Assembly (NCBI GenBank): GCA_963693285.1
Contig: OY848924.1
Span: forward strand, 4,233,214-4,297,213
DNA from: Xestospongia muta
Lineage: Eukaryota > Porifera > Demospongiae > Haplosclerida > Petrosiidae
DNA length: 64,000 bases
Reading direction: 5' to 3'
Of the stretch, positions 49,283 to 60,971 are shown in pieces. The notes below the pieces were generated by a model. It worked only from the letters and a program-made list of their open reading frames with translations, ran no database searches and was not told the origin of the DNA. Position numbers and translations under genes: made by a program. How positions within the stretch are numbered: position 1 is the stretch's first letter; every line of letters starts with the position of its first letter.

Positions 49283-52250
49283 CTAATATATTAGCTTAAT
49301 TAATAATAGATTTAAATTGTTGAAATGTCTTTCCATAGATGCTGATCTGGCCAGCTAACAGGAAAAGTTAGTGAGCTTAATAATTATAATTATGAACAAA
49401 TAAACAAAATGCTAACTTGACAAGAGACAAATTACCTTTAACCAGCAAAGCTATCTCTTGTTAGTTACTTCAAATGTGATTATGACTCAATAGGATATAG
49501 TGGCCTTGATTATATTTGATTATCACACCATGTATGCACTTTGCTGTTATCTACTTTGTGCTTCTCTAAACAAGGTAGAGTCACTTCAATCTCTGTTGCT
49601 TTTAGATCATAATCTAATAATTAAGCACAAGATGATATAGCCCTATTCATTACTTGACAAAGAATTAGACAGTTTTCTGGAAGACCAGTGAAGTATACCT
49701 CTATCCAATAGAAATAATAAACCAACAGTACTGACCCTAGTAGGTCATCAGAATAGGGTTTTATTCCATAACAACATTGTCTGGGAAAGGAAGGTAACCA
49801 ACTGTCAAGAAAAAACGGTGGTTTGTGCTTTCTAGCCAATATAAATAATAAAACAGCAGGAAACATTATATATATGCAATAACATTATATCAATGTAATG
49901 ATGTAATGATATAGAGTCTTACCTGAGTGTATATAGTGACCCCATGTCTGTCTAAGACATTACTGGTGTACAATATAACATGTGCTATTGTTATGTAGCC
50001 CTGACATTATATAATGTTTGTTTATCAGTGATTTCAATATGCTTGTATTCATGGAGACCAACTTGAGTATCCAACTTCAAATGTCGTAATACAAATTGGT
50101 GACTGGACCAATATGGTTAAAGTGGCTGTTATTCCTAATGTACTAATAATATCCTTCTCAGTGTGAATGACTTCAAGCATAGAGATACAACCAGTGTGAA
50201 TGACTTCAAGACTACAGATACAACCAGTCTAGTGGCTTTGACTCAAGCTCAAATGCAGCAAATAGAAAGTAGATTATGAAGTGGAATTTGAAAGTCAATT
50301 AAAGATCTATCCTATCAATGTACTAAGAAAATGGATTCCTTTCACACATATACTTCTAGTTATCATCATACTATCAAACAATGAAGATGATAACTCACTA
50401 GAGTATGTCAAGAATGTGTTATTAAAAACTGAACTAAATTTAACTGCCAGAAACACAATCACTGTGTGTAGACATTATAATGCTATGTTGTTCTGGAGCT
50501 TGACAAATACATTATCTGCTTATCACAACTTTATAGATTGTAGTCTCCTTTAATTCAAGTTTTATTTGTAGGAGGCCTTTTAATACTGACATGTTTGTGT
50601 TGAATTATTTTTTGTGAATTGGAAAATGTGCAAATAAAGTTTACATTACATTTGTATAGTCTCCAGAAATATCCTACAATGACATCTTATTGTGGAGGCC
50701 AATTTAATCTGTCATATTTTTTCTTGAGTAACTAAATAATGGTAAAATGCCCCACACATGAACATTAGTCTATCTATGCTGACATAAATTGTGAATTCAA
50801 TGTTTTAATTTATCACATCAAAGGAAAGCATCATTTAATTTAACCTTTGAACAGAGAAGTGGTATTTTGATTGTAACAACCGCCACATGGTTTGAAAGCC
50901 AAGTAATTCATTTGATGTATTGCTCTCTTCATACTAAAAATATAATTAATAGCATCATAATTAACAGATTTTCTTAATTCTAACTTCTGTTGCCCTTCTC
51001 ACAACATCAAATGAAGTGTACATCACTCCTGGTCCATGCCTTTTCTATCCTCAAAATTGAGATTTTGTAAGACTAAAAAGCAATTAAATGTTTCACTTAC
51101 AAATATCTAGGATTAACAGGTATTGTTGTTATTTATATAATCATACTCATCCAACTGATACATGGTGAATTTATTTCAAATATATTAAAATATTGCAATA
51201 ACTTTTGTTTTGTCTCCAATACTTCTCAGTTATTTCTTATATATCCAATGGTTGATACTATTTAATCATGTAGCTGCTATCTATCACCTTTCCAATAATT
51301 ACTTTGTGTGATGCTCCTTGGAACTTAGACACTGTGTAGGAAGAATGATCTGAAGCAATCTTTTATCCAAGTCACTAACTTTCCTACCAATATATTTATA
51401 AATGAGAGAATATTTGTATGCATTGGAAAATAATGATCATGTATAAACTACATAGAACTTTTTCATTATATTAAGAGTGTTACTAGATATGTACATCATA
51501 TTTACCATTCTTCTTTGTTGTATACTGAGTCAAACACAGTTTTGCTATCTTATTTACTACACCTAGAAGCACAAAATGCATATAGTCTACTGTAATTGAA
51601 TATATCAAAATTAAAAAACCTTGGGATCATATGTAAGAGTGAATACCCAAATACCTTCAAAACCACAAACAGCCTATATCATATTGTATAATAACTATAT
51701 TAGGTTAACAAAAAATAACTTACTTCACTAGCATCCAGAGCTTTTTAAGCATCTCTGAAATGATCCTGATGTTCTCTCATTTTGACATCTGATATCCAAT
51801 ACATGAGCTTTACCTCTTCCAATAGTAACCTGTAATAGTTCATAAAAATGTGATCACATACAGTATACTATTAGGTATGTCATGGTAGTTGTTGTTCTAC
51901 TTAAAATTTGACACACCTTTTGAAATATCGCTGCAGGAGTTGGTCTAAACAGCACGAAAGTTATACAAGGACCAAATATTCCACTTGCAATATTTTATTC
52001 TAGGATAAAAAATCATTTTATTTAAGTTAATAATAATTCAGTATCTTTGTTATATTGATGTCGTTATATACTTATACTGTTTCAGCTAATATTATTAATA
52101 AATATTTAAACTATTATCATTGGAGAGGGTATTAAAAATGATCTGGTCTCCTGACGTGGTAATAACTCCACCCATTGAAACGAGATGATCAGATGCTGCA
52201 CTACAATGGCAAATCTTCATATCATATAATATATAGGAATTGTTATATTG
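49283..52250. other. Region upstream of the channel fragment: no N-terminal IP3R exons recognised
   Basis: I looked on - for MIR, IP3-binding-core or armadillo-type exons and found none. There are isolated exon-like pieces: GYITIAHVILYTSNVLDRHG with a GTAAGA donor (about 50006-49923, -), and LFRPTPAAIFQK followed by VTIGRGKAHVLDIR (about 51960-51730, -). None forms a chain. Transposon debris is the simplest reading. Confidence 0.4.
50160..50278 (+). pseudogene. Exon-like fragment with a 33-bp tandem duplication
   Basis: After a pyrimidine-rich CTTCTCAG, the + strand reads SVNDFKHRDTT and SVNDFKTTDTT in direct succession, then SLVALTQAQMQQIESRL and a stop at 50276-50278. The two 11-codon units come from a 33-bp tandem repeat. 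The upstream frame (GDQLEYPTSNVVIQIGDWTN, about 50054-50113) is open but cannot be spliced on with a normal intron. Family unknown. Confidence 0.25.
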
Positions 52251-52254
52251 TTAT

Positions 52255-52452
52255 TACTATCATGGCGCGATCTCAATGATCAACTGAGCATGCTCAGTTC
52301 AACTAGCCGCTCTAGTGGCGCCAATTTTGTACTAGAAAATGTAACTTAGTTGCCATAACTTCATTTAGAGAGCTGTCTGTCAGGACGTCACTTCTACAGG
52401 ACTGTTTCACAAAACAGGATGAAAGAACTCGAATCTATGTGGTGAGTCATTC
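52255..52452 (+). promoter_or_regulatory. Possible promoter and first exon
   Basis: A CpG-containing patch (GGCGCG at 52263, GTGGCGCC at 52315) followed by leader-like sequence, an ATG at 52420 (MKELESM) and a strong donor GTGAGT after eight codons. No second exon was found before the tandem array begins at 52.9 kb. Confidence 0.3.
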
Positions 52453-52899
52453 TGATAATGTTGTTGTCTGAAACAAAGACTAAAACAAAGATATTCCTGG
52501 TTACAATAAAGGTAGAAGACAGTAACAAATATGGTCAGAGTAGCAGTACTCCATGTGTGTTAGTATATATAGCTTGTCCCACTTACCTTTATACTCAATG
52601 AGCTTTTAGTCTGTTTAGTTTCTGTCATAGAATCATTTTTAAAACAAACCTGAGTAGTCCTTTTACATGTACTGTATAGACTGTAATAACCAGTATATAA
52701 ACTGAAGCTTTAGTACAATACAGTAAGTGTGAGTGGAATCAGTCAGGTGTCTTTAGTACAAGTATGGTCTATACCTCCTACATATATGAACCTGTTATCC
52801 TCTCATTATATTCTGTTCAAACTGTACATCCTTCCACTTATATCTTATTTAACTTGCTATATATCAACATTATAAATATATAGTTCCTAGTACCAATTT

Positions 52900-55425
52900 T
52901 GTTTAGATTAATAACCTGTGATTACTGGTTATCTGAATGTGTTTTTACAACATAATAGTCGGTATGTGTGATATAATGCAGTATAATTTGTAAGTGTATT
53001 AAATTTAATGTTGTCATTTTGTTTACTCCATTGTTTTTGTTTATTTCCACATTTATATTGGAGTGGTTACTTGTGACCTGAGTGTATCTTTTACGATGTA
53101 ATAGTCGGTAAGTGTGATATAATGTAGTATAATTTGTAAATGTATTAATTTTAATATTATCAATTTGTTTACTCTATAGTTTTTGTTTATTTCCATGTTT
53201 ACATTGCTGTGTTACTGGTTAACTCAAAGTGTCTTTTACAATGTAATAGCTTGTAAGTGTGATATAATGTAGTACAATCTGTAAGTGTATTGAATTTAAT
53301 GTTGTCATTTTGTTTACTCTATTGTTTTTTCTATTTCAGCATTTACATTGCTGTCGTTACTTGTGACCTGAATCTATCTTTTACAATGTAATAGTTTGTA
53401 AGTGTGATATAATGTAGTATAATCTGTAAGTGTATTGAATTTAATATTATCAATTTGTTTACTCTGTTGGTTTTGTTTATTTTCACATTTACATTGCTGT
53501 GATTATTGGTTAACTAAATGTATCTTTTACGATGTAATAGTTTGTAAGTGTGATATAATGTAGTATAATTTGTAAATGTATTAAATTAAATATTATCATT
53601 TTGTTTACACGATTGTTTTTATTTATTTCCACATTTATGTTGCTGTGATTACTGGTTAACAGAATGTGTCTTTTACAATGTAATAGTTTGTAAGTGTGTA
53701 AGTGTGATATAATGTAGTACAATCTCTAAGTGTATTGAATTTAATGTTGTCATTATGTTTATTCTATTGTTTTTTCTATTTCAGCATTTATATTGCTGTC
53801 GTTACTTGTGACCTGAATCTATCTTTTACAATGTAATAGTTTGTAAGTGTGACATAATGTAGTATAATCTGTAAGTGTATTGAATTTAATATTATCAATT
53901 TGTTTACTCTGTTGTTTTTGTTTATTTCCACATTTACATTGCTGTGATTACTGGTTAACAGAATGTATCTTTTACGATGTAATAGTTTGTAAGTGTGATA
54001 TAATGTAGTATAATTTGTAAATGTATTAAATTAAATATTATCATTTTGTTTACACTATTGTTTTTATTTATTTCCACATTTATGTTGCTGTGATTACTGG
54101 TTAACAGAATGTGTCTTTTACAATGTAATAGTTTGTAAGTGTGTAAGTGTGATATAATGTAGTACAATCTCTAAGTGTATTGAATTTAATGTTGTCATTA
54201 TGTTTATTCTATTGTTTTTTCTATTTCAGCATTTATATTGCTGTCGTTACTTGTGACCTGAATCTATCTTTTACAATGTAATAGTTTGTAAGTGTGACAT
54301 AATGTAGTATAATCTGTAAGTGTATTGAATTTAATATTATCAATTTGTTTACTCTGTTGTTTTTGTTTATTTCCACATTTACATTGCTGTGATTACTGGT
54401 TAACAGAATGTATCTTTTACGATGTAATAGTTTGTAAGTGTGATATAATGTAGTATAATTTGTAAATGTATTAATTTTAATATTATCATGTTGATTACTC
54501 TATAGTTTTTGTTTATTTCCACGTTTACATTGCTGTGTTACTGGTTAACTCAAAGTGTCTTTTACAATGTAATAGCTTGTAAGTGTGATATAATGTAGTA
54601 TAATCTGTAAGTGTATTGAATTTAATATTATCAATTTGTTTACTCTGTTGGTTTTGTTTATTTCCACATTTACATTGCTGTGATTACTTGTTAACTGAAT
54701 GTGTCTTTTACAATTAATAGTCGGTAAGTGTTATATAAAGTAGTATAATTTGTAAGTGTATTGAATTTAATATTATCAATTTGTTTACTCTGTTATTTTT
54801 GTTTATTTCCACATTTACATTGCTGTGATTACTTGTTAACTGAATGTGTCTTTTACAATGTAATAGTCGGTAAGTGTGATATAATGCAGTATAATTTGTA
54901 AATGTATTAATTTTAATATTATCATTTTATTTACTCTATTGTTTTTTGTTTAATTCCACGTTTACATTGCTGTGATTACTGGTTAACTTAATGTGTTTTT
55001 TATGATGTAATAGTCGGTAAGTGTGATATAATGTAGTATAATTTGTAAGTGTATTGAATTTAATGTTGTCATTTTGTTTACTCTATTGTTTTTTTCTATT
55101 TCAGCATTTACATTGCTGTCGTTACTTGTGACCTGTATCTATCTTTTACAATGTAATATATAGTTTGTAAGTGTGATATAATGTAGTATAATTTGTAAGT
55201 GTATTGCATTTAATGTTGTCATTTTGTTTACTCTATTGTTTTTTCTATTTCAGCATTTACATTGCAGTGGTTACTTGTACCTGAGTGTGTCTTTTACAAT
55301 GTAATAGTTTGTAAGTGTGATATAATGTAGTATAATTTGTAAGTGTATTAACTTTAATATTACTATTTTATTTACTTTATTGTTTTTGTTTATTTCCACA
55401 TTTACATTGCTGTAATTACTGGTTG
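52900..55425. repeat. Tandem array, about 17 units of ~147 bp, with higher-order period
   Basis: Unit landmarks are TTTGTTTATTTCCACATTTA, then CATTGCTGTGATTACTGGTT, then TTTTACAATGTAATAG and GTAAGTGTGATATAATGTAG. Units recur every 145-150 bp. Two long stretches (53510-53722 and 53955-54167) are nearly identical at a 445-bp offset, three units apart, showing a three-unit higher-order repeat. Some units have CTATTTCAGCATTTA, giving acceptor- and donor-like ends as in the 31.8-34.3 kb array, though the sequences are unrelated. Confidence 0.93.
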
Positions 55426-56245
55426 ATTGTTCATTTTCTTCATCTGGAGTACTCCAGAAATGAAATAAATTCGAAAGTAAGTACTAGTACTTACTTTCAT
55501 TACATTACAAAGCAGTATATTATAGCAAATTAAGTGATTTGTTATAAGTTTTTTTAAAATTTTTTTACAATAATGAAAGAACAACTCCACTTACTCTTCT
55601 TAAAGAACTTTTACAAATAAGTCAGGACTGACAGATCGTAAGAAATGAACCATTATTGTTCCTTTCTTTCACAGTTCCAACATATAAATGCACATGACTT
55701 TGATAATCCATACAATGTTACTATCCATCAACATGTATGTAGTGGCATGCTCAGAAATTTTGTGCAGGGGATAAATAAAGACACTACAATATATAAGTGC
55801 CCACTGCTGTTGATAATTTGTGTAAAAGTTACTACAGTGTGTAATAAATAATAGATATGAATTAAACTAGTTATCTGATTGTGAAATACTTAAATTGTCT
55901 GTATGTGGTCATAGATTTAAAGTACATGCACTCTCTGAGGAATTTACAATTTCTTCCAAATAAAATAGCAATATCAAAACTGTTGAAAGAATAAAGCTAT
56001 AAAATATGCAGCTCAATATGTACATGTGAAAAGGTATAAAAATGTAGTTCAAAAATTCAGATACCTATACAGTTTTCTAAGTAGTATTAATTAGACAGCA
56101 ACAAATGTAACAAAATGTAAAGGGGAGGACTATATCCAAAGAACATGTACCTACAATAGAAAAGAACATGTAGTTATTACAACTTATTACACATTCAGTG
56201 AAAACTATGTATCATAATTAATAAATGGAGAATATTTGTATTTAG

Positions 56246-56380
56246 ATTATAGTATAGAGTATGGTGACAGTATTGCTGCTTCTAGTGGACTACAAGATTC
56301 TATTACACTTAGTCAGTTAATAGTCCTTAAAAAAGAGAGTGATGCTATTAACATTTCTGATATATCTTTAGTCAATGACT
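56246..56380 (+). CDS. Orphan exon-like ORF
   Basis: A 135-nt stretch between TTTAG and GTAAGC. It reads SIEYGDSIAASSGLQDSITL, then SQLIVLKKESDAINIS, with no stop and protein-like composition. It lies just past the 3' end of the - strand ROCO gene on the opposite strand. No partner exons or family identified. Confidence 0.25.
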
Positions 56381-56596
56381 GTAAGCAAAATGTGAAGTTA
56401 TCATTATAATTTAATGTTTTAATTGAAACTTTATAATTATTATTATTGGTACATTTTACATGTGTGTTCACTTAATGTTTTCCACTTACACTCTACATTA
56501 AGTTGACTCATCATTTTATCTTTAAGATTCATCAGTTTGTTCTGAAAAAAAAATCACAAAGTTGTTTTAACAGCTTTATAAGCCTTCTTATATACA

Positions 56597-59500
56597 TTAT
56601 TTGTCATCGTCCTTAATACCTTGTACTCCAGCAAGTCTGCTTGCCATACTCTCTTCTTTGTCTTCAGCAAACTTCTTACTTTTAGGCAAATCATCTAAAG
56701 TAGGTAAAATAAGTGGATTTTATTCAAATAATGTGTTAAACACTAGATAGCAAACACAAACACATTCTGTGGTATTCCTGACACTTTGCTAATGAACAGA
56801 CAAGTGCTTACTATAATAATGTGTCCATGTTATTTAACATGTTATTATGAAAAATCCTCAAGTTATTATAGTATGCAATAAATACATGTATGTACATAGG
56901 AAAGAAATTGTTTAGCTAAATTAACTAATTTGCTGTGATCACCTGAGTTAGAGGTACTACCAATCTTGCGTTTACAAGCACCTACAATGATCTCTATAGA
57001 AACATAGATGATAACATATCATGAACCTAAATATAGTACCTTGCTTTTTAGTGCTACTGTTTTGAAATAATGGAAGAACTTCTTGTTTATGCTCCTTTAG
57101 ACGACAATCTATTTCCTGTGGAAATGTATATTAATAGAGTTAGAGCAACAACATAAATTATACCTGGCAATCCATGGTCTGGCTATTGTCAGTGCTTTCT
57201 GTACAATCAACACTTTTTGATTCTTCAGCAGTAACTAATAATTCTGTGTATGAAGTATGAATATGAATTACAAATTAAAAAAAAAACGATGTAAAAGTGG
57301 TTGTAAAGTGTAAACATTATATATAATATATATGGTAATAATAATTTACCTAATTCATTATCATCTGTGTTAAAAGACTGCTTGATCTTCTTTGATGCTG
57401 AAGATGAAAAAGATTTCTTTCGCTTTGTAGAAGCTGAAAAGAAATGAAATCAAGTCATTGATAATCATAATCATCTGTGTTATTCACTACATAGTCAGTA
57501 ACATGTTAGGTATGGTTATTGTTGATTGAACGTGAATACATTGGTCATTATGTGCATTACAATGACAATAATATATATATGTTTTCTAATAAGGTGAACA
57601 GGGTTTAGTAAATAGGTATACTGTTACATTTTTCTCAAGTGCATGGCTATGCTGATATAATCTTGAATGATAAAATTTTGTAATTATCTAAATATGGATT
57701 CCTTAATAATTTAGGTAGAGTCGTTACTTGTCTTAGCAATAAACCTTAATAATTTAGGTTAAGTGTGTTAGCAATGAACCTCTATTTAAAACAGTAGTAA
57801 CCCCTACATTTAAAAGGTTAAAGCATGTTAGCTATGGTAAGGAAATAACTAACATAAAAGTATGGAAAATCAAGTAGTGCACAGACAGTAGGCATAATTG
57901 TCAGAGATTTGGTTGCTTGAGGACAACATCATGCAACAAGCAATTACTTTATGTAGCATACTAAAAGAATAGCCAATGTTATAAACTTTACTTTGTAATG
58001 TACAGAGTTGTACAATATAATCTCTCACTTTCTAGTTTATGATTCATTCTTATACCAATGTCTATAAAGATGTGTTTTACTTTATACTACTGATATTGTA
58101 TGCACTTACTGGTAACATTCTGTTGTTTAGTAAATTCTTGTTTTAAGTACTGGTATATCTCATTATATAAGGCCATTTTATTAACAAATGGTCCCCTAAG
58201 GACATCTAAAATGGTTTTCCAAGTGACAGGAGTAGCTTGACCATCCATCTCTATCCACGTCTGGAGCACATGATCAAGTTTGTATTGATCAGGGTTACAA
58301 CTTCTGTCCAATTTTACAAGTTCATTATCACTCACTCTAAGACCAATACCAATACTGCGCCATAATGCATCATGAGTAGCTAGTTTCATTAAAACATCAT
58401 ATTTGGTAGGTTTTTCATCTACAATTTAATTAGATAATGAATACTTATTGTAGAATGATATAACTTACATAATTTAGGAAAATCACTCTTTTCTTCTGCA
58501 TGGTCATCTTCTGTGAATGGTAGCTCATTGTCATCTGAAGAAAACAACATTTAAACCATATTAGATTCTTTAACTTTCTTAAGTAGACAAGAACTTATTA
58601 TAATAAAGGGGATAACATGACTCTAAATACAGTACCTTGTTGTGTAATGCTGCTGCTTTGCAATGAAAGAGTTACTTGTTTGTGCTCCTTTTGGTGACAA
58701 TCTATTTCCTATGGAAATGGCATATTAATAGACTTGGAGAAACAGTTTAAATTATACCTGGTATTCCATTGTCTGGCTAATGTTGGTGCTTTCTGTACAA
58801 TCAATACTTTTTGATTCTTCAGCAGTAACTGGTAATTCTTTGTATGAATTTCGAATAGGAATTACAAATAATAAAAAAATGTAAAAAGTAGTGTAAGCAT
58901 TATATTTAATATATATGGTAATAATAATTTACCTAATTCATCATCATCTGTGTTAAGAGACTGTTTGAATTTCTTTGATGCCAAAAATGAAAAAGATTTC
59001 TTTCGTTTTGTAGAAGCTGAAAAGAAATGAAATGAACTCATTGATAATCTTTAATTGAATGATTCTTTTAATATTTTTATCAATATATACATTGGAAAGT
59101 AAAGTCCTTTCTTCTTAACATTGTGATATTATTACCAAAAACTGTATTCACTACATAGTCAGTAACATGTTAAGGTATGGTTATTGTTGATTGAACATGA
59201 ATACATCGGTCATTTCGTGCATTGCAATGACAATTAGATATCTTTTTACAATAAGGTGAATAGGCTTTAGTAAATAGGCATACTGTTACATTTTTCTCGA
59301 GTCCACGACTATACTGATGTACCTTGAATGATAAAATTTTGTAATTATCTAAATGTGGATTCCTTAATAATTTAGGTAAAGTCGTTATGTGTGTTAGTAA
59401 TAAACCTCTATTTAAAATAGCAGCAACACCTACATTTAAAAGTTTAAAGCATGCTAGCTATGCTAAGGAAATAACTAACATAAATGTATGGGGAATCAAG

Positions 59501-60971
59501 CAGTACACACAAAGTAGGCATAATTAAGTCTATAGTACATAGAAAATGAAGATATTTGTCAGAGATTTGGTTGTTTGATGACAACATCATTCAACAAGCA
59601 ATTACTTTATGCAGCATACTAAAAGAATAGCCAAAGTTATAATAAACTTTACTTTGTAATGTATAGAGTTGTACAATATAATCTCTCACTTTCTAGTTGA
59701 TGATTCATTCTTATACCAATGTCTTTTAACATATGGTTCTGCTTCAGAAGAAAATCACAGATGGCTTGTAAAAACTCAATTCCTTTTTCCTTGACTTGTC
59801 GTTGTAGCTCATTAACTATTTTGTCTGCTTTGTCATAAGCATCACCACTCATACTTTGTATATCATCTTTAAAATTTGATGATATCAATCTAGCAGTAAG
59901 GAGCCGGATAACAATGCGAAGGAGGTTATTTTCAATGGCATCACAAATATCAGCATAATAATCTAGAAATATTTCTGACGGCTCACAAGTCCCTATGGCA
60001 AGAAAAGGAAAATTAACTGAGTTAAAGGTTGTTTAGTAAACACAAAAATAATTGGTGAATTTTGATCTCAATAAGCAAGCAAACAACATTTATCAACATA
60101 AATAAACTAGTTCATCTCACTATGTCAACTATAACAACATAGACTGTATAGGCAGGCACAATTTATTAGTTGATGTCATCACATATAATAATTATATACA
60201 GTGGTTATTATTGTGTCTTACATTACCTTGATGTGTCCTATGACTAGGGAGAGTTTCTTTTTTGGGCTCATTTGAAAGTTCTTGTGAGGATTGTTGCTGT
60301 TGAGTAGAATATAAGTATGTGATAAATAGTATTTTATCATTTTATGTTTACAATAGGAAAATTTGATGATGTAACCATTGTCTATTATATCATTAAGGAA
60401 CTGAATTTGTGAATGACCAACATTAACATGATCTATAACATTAGAGGACAAATTATACCTGATGTTGCATGGGTAAGTTGTCAGTATTATATCCTTCAGT
60501 TGTATTAGCAGTACATGATTCCTTAGCAGGTTCTATATGATATAAAGTGAACCTTATAAAATGTGACATGTTATATACAAACCTTCTATATAAAGTTACC
60601 TGTAACATGATATTCATTAAACAATAAAAGCTGTGCAAACATTTCTGACAGGCAATAGTATGGAAACAAAACAATTCCTACTGTCTTTAAAATTATCGGC
60701 ATTGAAACAAAACTAACACACACAAATACACAAATTATAAACCAAAAGATACGAAGTCAAAATAACACCTGTCAATATAATCTGTTCTTTCTGCTAAAAG
60801 CTATATTATTCTCTATATAATAACCTTAAAAACAGGTATGTACAAAGTAAACATATTACATGTCCCCATTGTTATTACACATTACAATAGATACATGAAT
60901 ATCAAACATACCTGATATATCATATGTACTTGATAATTGTATCTGTTTATTAGGATTAGTGGTGACAGATT
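56597..60971 (-). CDS. Linker micro-exons of the second gene, two basic NLS-like copies
   Basis: Small hydrophilic exons like those of the sister gene. Exons 59016-58933 and 57433-57350 are duplicates carrying TKRKKSF and SKKFK or SKKIK, resembling bipartite nuclear signals. 56993-56943 carries CKRKIGST. 60532-60459 (PAKESCTANTTEGYNTDN) matches exon 19782-19855 of the left gene, and 60296-60227 matches 17698-17767 and 20638-20707. The last exon reads DDLPKSKKFAEDKEES, matching 18964-19020. Confidence 0.7.

Noticed and set aside
49621..49866. 81-codon - strand frame as an upstream channel exon
   Set aside because: No resemblance to IP3R N-terminal domains and no matching splice sites.
50281..50553. 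90-codon + strand frame
   Set aside because: No recognisable domain, repeat-rich surroundings, and it begins just after another frame's stop.
53510..54167. Two identical 70-codon - strand frames
   Set aside because: They lie in the tandem array and are equal only because of the three-unit repeat.
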